Below are positions 27,205 through 36,693 of a DNA stretch of 50,590 nucleotides, piece by piece. Within the stretch, counting starts at the first letter, position 1. Each line of letters begins with the position of its first letter. This DNA is from Paralcaligenes ureilyticus (GTDB lineage Bacteria > Pseudomonadota > Gammaproteobacteria > Burkholderiales > Burkholderiaceae_B), in contig NZ_SMAJ01000023.1 of assembly GCF_004346225.1 (NCBI RefSeq), forward strand, positions 1 to 50,590, in the 5' to 3' direction. A program made the translations under genes and the position numbers. Below the pieces are notes generated by a model. The model saw only the letters and a list, made by a program, of their open reading frames with translations. It was not told where the DNA came from and did no database searches.

Positions 27205-28059
27205 ATGACCGCGGTTCGAATCCTTTGTTTATTGTGCACTTTGCTGTGTGCCATGCTGGCACCTGTTGCGGGGCAGGCCGAAGGGTTGATCAGCCAATCG
27301 TTGAATCATCCTGTTCCGGGTGGCGTTGCCGTATTGGCCCTGGGCCGCGATGCGGTCGCTCCCCGAGCGGTTTATCTCAAAAACAAGGTACTGGTGGTTC
27401 GCGACAGCGACGGGCAGTGGGTTGCTGTCGTGGGTATTGCGCTTAAAACTGCGGCGGGCCGCCAGGTCTTGCAGCTGCGGACGGGGCAAGGTGCTCGTGA
27501 ATTGGGGTTTAATGTGGCTGCCAAAAAATACCGCGAGCAGCACATCGCTCTGAAAAACAAAAACATGGTCAACCCGGATCCCGAGCAGCTCAAACGCTTT
27601 GAGCGCGAATATCTGGCGCAGACGCATGCTTATGGAAGTTACCGAGACAGCGCGCCGAGCAATGTGTTGCTTGACCTTCCGGTGCACGGCCGGCTATCGA
27701 GCCCGTTTGGCCTGCGGCGCTTCTTCAATGGTGAAGAGCGTAGTCCTCATTCGGGCCTGGATTTCGCCGTACCCAGGGGAACGCCTGTCAAAGCGCCCGC
27801 CGATGGCGTGATTACGATCGTGGATGATTATTTTTTCAACGGCAATACGGTGTTCGTGGATCACGGGCAAGGGTTTATTACGATGTATTGTCATTTGTCG
27901 GCATTCAACGTCAAGTTGGGCCAGCACGTGCGGCGTGGCGATGTGATTGGCTATGTAGGTTCTACCGGCCGAGCGACAGGCCCGCATTTGCACTGGACCA
28001 TAAGCCTGAACAATACGCGCGTCGATCCGGCAATATTTGCTCAGGCCTTCAAGCCGTAA
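27205..28059 (+). CDS. Periplasmic M23 metallopeptidase (LytM domain intact)
   Basis: Secreted endopeptidase likely to cut peptidoglycan cross-links. The 284-aa product has a signal peptide cleaved near residue 25 (GQA), an N-terminal beta-rich domain (about 26-140), and a C-terminal M23 domain with all zinc ligands in place: HSGLDF, MYCHLS and GPHLHWTIS. This contrasts with NlpD at 7817-8614, where they are lost. The GPHLHW end and the overall length resemble single-M23-domain periplasmic enzymes. No coiled coil is seen, so it is not EnvC. It could act as a housekeeping murein hydrolase. Confidence 0.88.
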   Translation: MTAVRILCLLCTLLCAMLAPVAGQAEGLISQSLNHPVPGGVAVLALGRDAVAPRAVYLKNKVLVVRDSDGQWVAVVGIALKTAAGRQVLQLRTGQGARELGFNVAAKKYREQHIALKNKNMVNPDPEQLKRFEREYLAQTHAYGSYRDSAPSNVLLDLPVHGRLSSPFGLRRFFNGEERSPHSGLDFAVPRGTPVKAPADGVITIVDDYFFNGNTVFVDHGQGFITMYCHLSAFNVKLGQHVRRGDVIGYVGSTGRATGPHLHWTISLNNTRVDPAIFAQAFKP

Positions 28060-28086
28060 GGGCGATGTTTTACCTGTGATGGACTT

Positions 28087-28770
28087 ATGAATTTGCCTGC
28101 CTTTGTACAGGGATTGAGAGACAGCGTGTCGATTGCCGTGGGCTATATCCCGGTGGCGATTTCCTTTGGCCTGGCGGCGGTGCATGTTGGCTTGTCACCC
28201 ATCACGACGATTTTGACGTCAATGCTGATTTACGCAGGCGCGAGTCAGTTCATTCTGGTGGGGCTGATCGCCACGGGCGGGTCTCTGGCGAGCATTGTCG
28301 GGATTATCCTGTTGATGAACTTGCGCCATATCTTTTATGGACCGGCGGTGCTGGCCAAACTGGGCGAGGCGAGCCGGCGTTTGCCCGTTGGCCTGCTGGC
28401 GGCGGGGCTGACCGACGAGGTTTTTGCCACAGCGATCGGCAAGCTGGGGCAACAGGCGCCTGCGGCGCGCGAATACTGGTATGCGGGGCTGCAGCTAGGC
28501 GCTTATTCGTCATGGGTATTGGGAACGGTCGTCGGTGCGTACTTTGGCCACGACTGGCTGTCTCAGTCTCCTGTGCTGTCCAAGGCTTTGGGTTTCGTGC
28601 TGCCTGCCTTGTTTTGCGCATTGCTGCTGGAGATCCGGAAAATAGTGCCGTTTCGTGTGCTGGTTGCGGCCGGCATAGCCACGCTGCTGGGTCTGGCCTT
28701 GTTGCCCGCGTACGGCGCGATTATTGCCGGCATGCTGGCCGGCGCCCTGTTCAGTGCAAGAAGGAGTTAA
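28087..28770 (+). CDS. azlC: AzlC-family branched-chain amino acid exporter, large subunit
   Basis: Inner-membrane protein that with AzlD exports branched-chain amino acids or analogues in characterised relatives. The 227-aa product has about five to six hydrophobic segments and the family features: GLRDSVSIAVGYIPVAISFGLAAVHVGLSP, MLIYAGASQFILVGLIATGG, LLMNLRHIFYGPAV, LTDEVFAT. azlD starts 4 bp after the stop and the two are surely co-translated. No Lrp- or AzlB-type regulator is adjacent. Confidence 0.9.
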   Translation: MNLPAFVQGLRDSVSIAVGYIPVAISFGLAAVHVGLSPITTILTSMLIYAGASQFILVGLIATGGSLASIVGIILLMNLRHIFYGPAVLAKLGEASRRLPVGLLAAGLTDEVFATAIGKLGQQAPAAREYWYAGLQLGAYSSWVLGTVVGAYFGHDWLSQSPVLSKALGFVLPALFCALLLEIRKIVPFRVLVAAGIATLLGLALLPAYGAIIAGMLAGALFSARRS

Positions 28771-28774
28771 ACGC

Positions 28775-29108
28775 TTGAACACGTTCACAGTGCTGTGGGT
28801 CATTGCCTTGAGCGCAGCGGGTACGTTTTTGATTCGCTATTTGCCGATGCGCTGGCAGGAAAAGGGCGCTGGCCAAGAATGGATGCGTGGCCCGGTAGGC
28901 CGCGCGCTGGATGCGATCGGCCCGGCGGCCATTGTTGCCCTGATTGTTGTCTCATGCGGATCCCTGCTGGGCACGCCTGTTTCTGTACGCGATGGCGTGG
29001 CGCTCGTATTGGGCCTTGTTGCGGTGGCGTTGGGCAAGAAAATCCTGCACAGCATTGCCGGGGCCACCCTGGCGGGAGTGCTGATTTACGGCTTGGTGGT
29101 TTGGGGCC

Positions 29109-29125
<17 letters not shown>
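28775..29125 (+). CDS. azlD: AzlD-family branched-chain amino acid exporter, small subunit
   Basis: The 116-aa product has about four hydrophobic segments and the AzlD motifs TFLIRYLPMRW, RGPVGRALDAIGPAAIVALIV, VRDGVALVLGLVAVAL. The start is a TTG at 28775 with AAGGAG 8 bp upstream, right behind the azlC stop. An ATG-type start at 28724 would lie inside azlC and add 17 residues with no family match. The last 17 bp overlap the convergent spoT end. Confidence 0.88.
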
Positions 29126-31382
<2,257 letters not shown>

Positions 31383-31399
31383 GAGCTTGCTCGATTTGC

Positions 31400-31603
31400 T
31401 TAGGTTGGCACCTTGCGCAACATTTCGACACCGGTCACGCCTGCCGCAATTTCGCGCAGTGCAGTAACGGTAGGTTTGTCTTTGCTGTCCAGACGGGCTT
31501 CGTGACCTTGGGCGAGTTCGCGCGCGCGGTACGTGGCCGCCAGGGTAAGGTTGAAGCGGTTGGGGATTTGTTCGAGACAGTCTTCGACCGTAATGCGAGC
31601 CAT
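31400..31603 (-). CDS. rpoZ: RNA polymerase omega subunit
   Basis: Small subunit that aids assembly of RNA polymerase and forms part of ppGpp site 1 in proteobacteria. The 67-aa product has the full family start [33 protein letters not shown] and ends in [12 protein letters not shown]. Its place between gmk and spoT is the usual proteobacterial order and links nucleotide supply, polymerase and ppGpp control in one transcript. Confidence 0.96.
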   Translation of the reverse strand: MARITVEDCLEQIPNRFNLTLAATYRARELAQGHEARLDSKDKPTVTALREIAAGVTGVEMLRKVPT

Positions 31604-31635
31604 AAATAGCCTATAAAAACAATGGGTTAATTATT

Positions 31636-32274
31636 TCAGGAAGGCGTGCTGCTGATGCCTAGCTGAGAGAAAAGGTGGGCGTTGCGCGCCGCTTGCGTTG
31701 CATATCGTAAACGGGTCGCCGCCACGATCTGTGCCAGCTGCGATATGGCGACGCTAAATTCTTGATTAATAATAACATATTGGAACTCGGAGACATGCGA
31801 CATTTCGCTGCCTGCGGCCAGCAGACGGCGGGAAATGACCTGTGGCGCATCTTGCCCGCGGGCGTATAAACGCGCCTCCAGCGCTTCGATCGAGGGCGGC
31901 AGGATAAAAATCCCTATGGCCTCGGGGAAATGCTGCCGAATTTGCCGTGCGCCTTGCCAATCTATTTCGAGCAGAACATCCAGCCCTTGCGCAATGGCCT
32001 GCTCAATGCGGTCACGTGGCGTGCCGTAAAAGTTGCCATGCACCTCGGCCCACTCCAGCAGTGCCTGATTGTCGCGCATGCGGATAAATTCGTCTTTGTC
32101 GACAAAACGGTAATGTTCGTTTTCTTTTTCACCGGGCCGTGGCGGACGCGTGGTGCAGGAAATCGAAAGCATTACCGCAGAATCTTGAGCCAGCAAGGCG
32201 TTGACCAGGCTGGATTTGCCCGCGCCGCTCGGGGCCACCACCATAAAGATATTGCCGTAATAATTGGATGCCAT
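31636..32274 (-). CDS. gmk: Guanylate kinase
   Basis: Phosphorylates GMP to GDP. The 212-aa product has P-loop APSGAGKSS (residues 14-22), the GMP-binding [36 protein letters not shown], and [15 protein letters not shown]. The length is normal. It is preceded on the same strand by the 107-aa unknown gene (15 bp gap) and followed by rpoZ after 32 bp. Confidence 0.96.
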   Translation of the reverse strand: MASNYYGNIFMVVAPSGAGKSSLVNALLAQDSAVMLSISCTTRPPRPGEKENEHYRFVDKDEFIRMRDNQALLEWAEVHGNFYGTPRDRIEQAIAQGLDVLLEIDWQGARQIRQHFPEAIGIFILPPSIEALEARLYARGQDAPQVISRRLLAAGSEMSHVSEFQYVIINQEFSVAISQLAQIVAATRLRYATQAARNAHLFSQLGISSTPS

Positions 32275-32289
32275 GACGATCGATCTGTA

Positions 32290-32613
32290 TTAATTCAAAA
32301 GCCCGTACTGCCCCAGTTCTTCGAGCGTTGCGGTATAGGCGGCCTGATCCTGGCACAGAAAAACGGCGCCATCGTTCAGGTTCATGTTGAAGGTGATTTC
32401 TTCAACCTGCTCGTGGGCGTCGTCAGCCCGGGCGACGGCGGCGACATGCAGGTCGCCGCTGGCTTCGAACTGTTCTTGAGGAACGAAATCGGCTACCCGG
32501 TTTATGTCGGGTTCGCTGATGACCACATAGGCTTTGAACTGCAGTTCTTCCATTGTGACATCGAGGATGATGCCTTCCTTCAAGGTGCCGATGATGTGGC
32601 TGGACGGGTTCAT
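32290..32613 (-). CDS. Uncharacterised 107-aa acidic protein
   Basis: I do not recognise this protein. It is soluble, acidic, and has no signal peptide, membrane segment or Cys pair. The sequence suggests an alternating beta pattern (GTLKEGIILDVTMEELQFKAYVVISEPD) and a C-terminal helix (AAYTATLEELGQYGLL). Support for a real gene: its ATG overlaps the stop of the methyltransferase gene (ATGA at 32610-32613), it stands 15 bp ahead of gmk on the same strand, and codon use matches its neighbours. A long frame on the opposite strand is a shadow with no recognisable protein. Confidence 0.6.
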   Translation of the reverse strand: MNPSSHIIGTLKEGIILDVTMEELQFKAYVVISEPDINRVADFVPQEQFEASGDLHVAAVARADDAHEQVEEITFNMNLNDGAVFLCQDQAAYTATLEELGQYGLLN

Positions 32614-33245
32614 GGAGCGGAGTGGGGCAGTGTGGGTTCGCTAAATGAGAATGTGGTGATGTTGGCCGGAGGCAGATTGGCCCATACCATTTTCGAACAG
32701 GTATGTTTGGGTGTTAGGTAGTGGCGCCATTTGGGCGTGCGCAAGTGGTAACTGAACTGGATCGCCACACCGTTTTCACGTAAAAGTGTTTGCCACTGCT
32801 GCAAGATCAGCTGGGTCAACGGGTCGGGCAGGGAACATAGAGGCAGGCTGGATACGATGGCTTTTATCTTCCGGCCGGGGGGAACCAGTTGGCAAAGATC
32901 GGCCGCGTTGCCATGAACGATGTTGACGTCGGAAAAACGTTCGCGCAGGCGCCGCACGAAAGGGCGGGAATATTCGACCACCATCAGGTTTTTCGGCGCT
33001 ATGCCTTGATCGAGCAGCGCTTGGGTGATGACCCCGGTGCCTCCGCCCAGCTCAATGACCAGGCCGTCGGTATCGCGCGGCACTTGCTGCGCCATGCGCC
33101 GGGCCAGGTAGCGCGAACTGGGGCATATTGCCCCTATCGATCCTGGCTGGGTGAAAAGCTCTTGTATGAAAATCCCTGGGGCAATGTTCTTGATATATTC
33201 GTTTAGACGTTGGGCACGTTCGAAACGCAGAACTCGATGCATCAT
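32610..33245 (-). CDS. SAM-dependent methyltransferase, PmtA-like (phospholipid N-methyltransferase type)
   Basis: The 211-aa product has a class I SAM fold: GSIGAICPSSRYLARRMA, then motif I LVIELGGGTGVITQALL, motif II VVEYSRPFVRRLRERF, VHGNAADL, and IVSSLPLCSLPDPL in the position of the NPPY-like motif. The SIGAICPSS entry and the SSLPL motif are typical of the group containing rhizobial PmtA, which methylates phosphatidylethanolamine; related proteins may have other substrates. The stop overlaps the start of the next gene (ATGA), giving tight coupling. Function as a phospholipid methylase is inferred. Confidence 0.75.
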   Translation of the reverse strand: MMHRVLRFERAQRLNEYIKNIAPGIFIQELFTQPGSIGAICPSSRYLARRMAQQVPRDTDGLVIELGGGTGVITQALLDQGIAPKNLMVVEYSRPFVRRLRERFSDVNIVHGNAADLCQLVPPGRKIKAIVSSLPLCSLPDPLTQLILQQWQTLLRENGVAIQFSYHLRTPKWRHYLTPKHTCSKMVWANLPPANITTFSFSEPTLPHSAP

Positions 33246-33326
33246 ACAGCTCTATCCTGTTTTTGGTTAGCCTAAGATTAACAGAGCCTTGGCTTGGACC
33301 CGCATGGCCTAATTGTAATTCCATTT

Positions 33327-34127
33327 TTAATTCGGAGGTATCGAAACATCGATATTCAGGGTGGCAATGACCGGGGCATGGTCGGAGGGTCGTTCGTTGG
33401 CGCGTGGCGTCTTGTCGATGATGCAGGCCGTACAGTGCGGCTTCAAGGATTGCGAGAGCAGAACGTGATCGATGCGCACCCCGGCATTGCGGCGAAATGA
33501 AAATTGCCGGTAATCCCACCAGCTGAACGATTTTTCTTCCTGCGTGAATTGGCGAAAGGCATCCGCCAGCCCCAGGTCGAGCAAGGCATTGAATGCGGCC
33601 CGCTCGGCGTCCGACACGAGGACTTCACCTTCCCATTTGACGGGGTCGTGCACATCTTCGTCTTTAGGTGCCACGTTGTAATCGCCCAAAATCGCCAGAT
33701 GCGGATAGCGTTGCATTTCATTAGCCAGCCAAAGCCGCAGCGCGTTGAACCACTTGAGCTTGTATTCATATTTTTCGCTGCCTACGGACTGTCCGTTTGG
33801 GCAATAGGCGCTGATAACGCGCACGTCGCCAATGGCGCTGGGCAAGGTAACGGCCAGGATGCGCTGCTGATGATCGTCGAAATCGGGAATATTGCGCTGA
33901 ACCTGGGTGGCGGGCAGGCGCGATACGATCGCCACTCCGTTATAGGTTTTCTGGCCGGCCCACTGTGCCTGGTACCCCAATTCGGAGAACGCATCCAGCG
34001 GAAATTTGTCGTCGGGAATTTTCAGTTCCTGCAGACAAAGCACGTCCACCGGATGGTCCCCAAGCCAGTCCAGCACTTGCGGCAAACGGACGTTTAGCGA
34101 ATTGATGTTCCAGGTGGCTAATTTCAC
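33327..34127 (-). CDS. xthA: Exodeoxyribonuclease III (AP endonuclease)
   Basis: DNA base-excision repair enzyme with AP endonuclease and 3'-5' exonuclease activity. The 266-aa product begins KLATWNINSLNVRLPQVLDWL and has Asn7 and Glu34 (CLQELKIPDD), ISAYCPNG, LGDYNVAP, WWDYR, RIDHVLLS and the terminal SDHAPV with the catalytic Asp-His. The start is a GTG at 34127, matching the family N-terminus; the frame continues upstream to 34211 with Arg/Pro-rich sequence unlike the family. The upstream region holds three GATACCA repeats. Confidence 0.94.
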   Translation of the reverse strand: MKLATWNINSLNVRLPQVLDWLGDHPVDVLCLQELKIPDDKFPLDAFSELGYQAQWAGQKTYNGVAIVSRLPATQVQRNIPDFDDHQQRILAVTLPSAIGDVRVISAYCPNGQSVGSEKYEYKLKWFNALRLWLANEMQRYPHLAILGDYNVAPKDEDVHDPVKWEGEVLVSDAERAAFNALLDLGLADAFRQFTQEEKSFSWWDYRQFSFRRNAGVRIDHVLLSQSLKPHCTACIIDKTPRANERPSDHAPVIATLNIDVSIPPN

Positions 34128-34226
34128 GGTAGGGGCTTTTTGTGGGAATAGGTTGAAAATTGGCGCTTGTCGAGGGCGCCGGCGTGCTGCATGGCGTGGT
34201 GGCACGTACAAGGGCGCGTCCCTTGG

Positions 34227-34275
34227 TATTGTAGATACCAGTCCCTTAGAGATACCAGTCCTATTGTAGATACCA
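34227..34275. repeat. Three tandem GATACCA-containing repeats upstream of xthA
   Basis: Imperfect units of 17-18 bp carry GATACCA at 34234, 34251 and 34269. The first is also a small inverted repeat, TGGTAT-TGTAG-ATACCA. They lie 100-150 bp before the xthA start. They could be a protein-binding array or merely decayed repeat sequence. Confidence 0.5.
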
Positions 34276-34322
34276 ATTCGATTGTCAGGGTAGTTTCATC
34301 GACAGGACACCATGCTGCATAG

Positions 34323-34491
34323 CGTTCCGACCGGCATCTGTAGCGACAGGCCTTGTGCCTGTCATCGATGCAAGATGCCGTTTCATGGCTAGGATTTTGC
34401 CACCCACAAGGGGTGGCGCTACATAACGTTCCGGCCGGCATCTGTAGCGCGTTCCGGCCGGCATCTGTAGCGGCACCCCTTGTGGGTGCCA
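34323..34491. repeat. REP cluster with tandem 23-bp units between xthA and bktB
   Basis: Contains a plus REP GACAGGC-CTTGT-GCCTGTC (34345-34363), a minus REP GCCACCC-ACAAG-GGGTGGC (34399-34417) and a plus REP GGCACCC-CTTGT-GGGTGCC (34472-34490). A 23-bp unit starting CGTTCCG and ending TGTAGCG occurs at 34323-34345, 34427-34449 and 34450-34472. The last two are in direct tandem and the middle one has lost its hairpin. A decayed REP-like sequence lies near 34201. No gene is seen in 34128-34555. Confidence 0.85.
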
Positions 34492-34555
34492 TGTCAGACT
34501 CGCCTCAGTTATGATTGAACCGATTGCCGGACGGTTGTTTATCGGGAGAATGACA

Positions 34556-35743
34556 ATGGAAGAGGTTTTTGTAGTAGGCGCGTGTCGTACCGCTGTGGGT
34601 GATTTTGGCGGCGGGCTTAAAGAAGTGGCTCCTTGCGAATTGGGCGCCGCTGTACTTAAGGCCGTGCTTGCGCGCACACAAGTCGCGGGCGACGAGGTCG
34701 GCCACGTGGTGTTTGGTCACGTTATCAATACCGAGCCGCGCGATATGTATTTGTCGCGCGTGGCGGCCATTAACGCCGGTATTGCCCAGGCAACGCCCGC
34801 GTTCAATGTCAATCGTTTGTGCGGCTCGGGTCTGCAGGCCATCATTTCAGCGGCACAGGCCCTTTATCTGGGAGACGCGGATATCGCCATCGGCGCCGGG
34901 GCCGAAAGCATGAGCCGCGCGCCGTATGTGTCGCAGGGACAGCGCTGGGGCGTGCGCATGGGCGATAGCGCGCTGATCGATATGATGACGGGTGCCTTGT
35001 CCGACCCCTTTGACAAGATGCATATGGGCGTTACGGCCGAGAATGTGGCACAAAAATATTCGATCTCTCGCGCCGATCAGGATGCGCTGGCGCTGACCTC
35101 GCATCAACGCGCTGAGGCCGCCATCAAGGCCGGTTATTTCGCCGATCAGATCGTGCCTATCGTTCAAAAAACACGTAAAGGCGAGGTTGTTTTCAAGCAG
35201 GATGAGCATGTGCGGGTGGGTGCCACAGCGGATAATTTTTCTTCGCTGCGGCCTGTTTTTGCCAAAGAAAACGGTACGGTCACCGCCGGCAACGCGTCCG
35301 GATTGAATGACGGCGCGGCCGCCGTTCTGCTCATGAACGGCCGCGCGGTTCAGGCGCGTCGCGCCCAGCCCATGGCGCGGCTGGTGGCCTATGCCCATGC
35401 GGGCGTCGATCCAAAATATATGGGCATAGGCCCTGTGCCGGCAACCCGGCTGGCCCTGAAAAAGGCCGGCTTGAGCGTCGATCAAATGGACGTGATCGAA
35501 GCGAATGAAGCCTTTGCCGCGCAAGCGTGCGCCGTAGCCAAAGAACTGGGCTTCGATCCCGCCAAGGTCAATCCCAACGGCAGCGGCATCAGCCTGGGGC
35601 ATCCCATCGGCGCCACAGGCGCGGTAATCACAGTCAAGGCCTTGCACGAGTTGCAGCGCATCAAAGGGCGTTACGCGCTAGTGACGATGTGCATCGGCGG
35701 AGGGCAGGGCATTGCCGCTATTTTCGAGCGTGTGCAGGGTTGA
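34556..35743 (+). CDS. bktB: Beta-ketothiolase (acetyl-CoA acetyltransferase), BktB type
   Basis: Condenses acyl-CoA and acetyl-CoA, or cleaves 3-ketoacyl-CoA, in fatty-acid or polyhydroxyalkanoate metabolism. The 395-aa product closely resembles BktB of Cupriavidus: nucleophile Cys89 in NRLCGSGLQAI, ENGTVTAGNASGLNDGAAAV, EANEAFAAQA, the active-site His in GHPIGATG and the second Cys in TMCIGGGQG. ATG 34556 has GGGAG at proper spacing; the in-frame ATG at 34550 is too close to it. No phaB or phaC is adjacent. It is followed after 5 bp by the spermidine-synthase-like gene. Confidence 0.9.
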   Translation: MEEVFVVGACRTAVGDFGGGLKEVAPCELGAAVLKAVLARTQVAGDEVGHVVFGHVINTEPRDMYLSRVAAINAGIAQATPAFNVNRLCGSGLQAIISAAQALYLGDADIAIGAGAESMSRAPYVSQGQRWGVRMGDSALIDMMTGALSDPFDKMHMGVTAENVAQKYSISRADQDALALTSHQRAEAAIKAGYFADQIVPIVQKTRKGEVVFKQDEHVRVGATADNFSSLRPVFAKENGTVTAGNASGLNDGAAAVLLMNGRAVQARRAQPMARLVAYAHAGVDPKYMGIGPVPATRLALKKAGLSVDQMDVIEANEAFAAQACAVAKELGFDPAKVNPNGSGISLGHPIGATGAVITVKALHELQRIKGRYALVTMCIGGGQGIAAIFERVQG

Positions 35744-35748
35744 GCCAT

Positions 35749-36540
35749 ATGGGTGAATACGCTTCAGGCGCGGTACTACCGTGGCCGGCCTATGTGCCGC
35801 CGGGGTGCGATGAGCCTACGATGTCCGAGTCGGATGGGGTGCGTTACCTGCACTTTGGCACAGAGTGGATACAGGGCGCCATGCGGGTGGCCAGGCCGTC
35901 TGAATTGGTGCTTGCCTATACGCAGCAAATGATGGCGTGGTTGCTGTTTCTGGAACCGCCTCGGGACAGTTTCATTGGGATACTGGGCCTGGGCGCCGGC
36001 TCGCTGTTGCGCTATACCTTGAAGCATATGCCCGGTTCGGTCGTGGTGGCCGAATGGAATCCGCGTGTGACCCATATCTGCCGCGCGTATTTCCGCCTGC
36101 CCGAGTCGGCGCGCTTGCATATTGATCACGACGATGCGGCGGTTTGGGTGAAGAGGCGCGAGCATCTGGGGCGCTATTTATGCCTGATGGTCGATCTTTA
36201 CGATGCGCAGGCCCAAGGCCCGGTGCGCGAGTCCCTGGGCTTTTACCGCGACTGCTATCGGGCGCTTGACGAGGTGGGCATTCTGGCGGTGAATTTATTC
36301 GGCAATCATGAGAGCTTTCCGCGCAATCTGGCCAACATCAGCAAAGCTTTCAAGGGGCGGGTGCTTGAACTGCCTGAAATCGACGAAGGCAACCGTGTGG
36401 TGCTGGCCTTCAAAGGCCCTGGGCTGAACGTGACGGTTCAACAGTTCCTTGATCGTGCGCAAGCCGTCGAGTCCGGCTATGGCCTGCCGGCCCGACGTTG
36501 GGCCAAATCGCTGCTCGCGCAAGGGATGCCTGCGCTATAG
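35749..36540 (+). CDS. Spermidine-synthase-like protein
   Basis: The 263-aa product has the aminopropyltransferase fold: ILGLGAGSLLRYTLKHMPGSVVVAEWNPRVTHICRAYFRLP (SAM/dcSAM-binding region), DDAAVWVKR, and LCLMVDLYDAQAQGP where the catalytic Asp of spermidine synthases would lie. It lacks the strong GG(G/D)G and D(S/T)TDP signatures, so it belongs to the divergent speE-like group, and polyamine synthesis is not assured. The start ATG 35749 is 5 bp after the thiolase stop, suggesting translational coupling. No speD is nearby. Confidence 0.72.
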   Translation: MGEYASGAVLPWPAYVPPGCDEPTMSESDGVRYLHFGTEWIQGAMRVARPSELVLAYTQQMMAWLLFLEPPRDSFIGILGLGAGSLLRYTLKHMPGSVVVAEWNPRVTHICRAYFRLPESARLHIDHDDAAVWVKRREHLGRYLCLMVDLYDAQAQGPVRESLGFYRDCYRALDEVGILAVNLFGNHESFPRNLANISKAFKGRVLELPEIDEGNRVVLAFKGPGLNVTVQQFLDRAQAVESGYGLPARRWAKSLLAQGMPAL

Positions 36541-36693
36541 CATTGAAAGTTCGGCTATTGTTTCCCAAATTGCTATCAAATCAGGCTAATTTAAGTTCTA
36601 TTAAAACTTGTTTCGCTTTATACTCGGCGTTTACAAAAATCGAGGCCGCTACCGTCGTGGCTATAGGGCATGGCGAGTGTGGGAGTGTTACAT
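36541..36693. other. Intergenic region upstream of the RND efflux operon
   Basis: AT-rich gap of 153 bp that should hold the efflux promoter. The best -10 is TATACT (36619-36624); no convincing -35 lies 16-18 bp upstream. No clear TetR- or MarR-type inverted repeat is visible, and no regulator gene is adjacent. Confidence 0.4.

Noticed and set aside
27210-27225. GGTTCGAATCC, a tRNA T-arm-like sequence
   Set aside because: It lies in the first codons of the M23 peptidase gene; no acceptor or anticodon stem can be formed around it.
31930-32721. 263-aa plus-strand frame over gmk and the 107-aa gene
   Set aside because: It is antisense to well-supported genes and its sequence matches no family. 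It reflects codon bias on the other strand.
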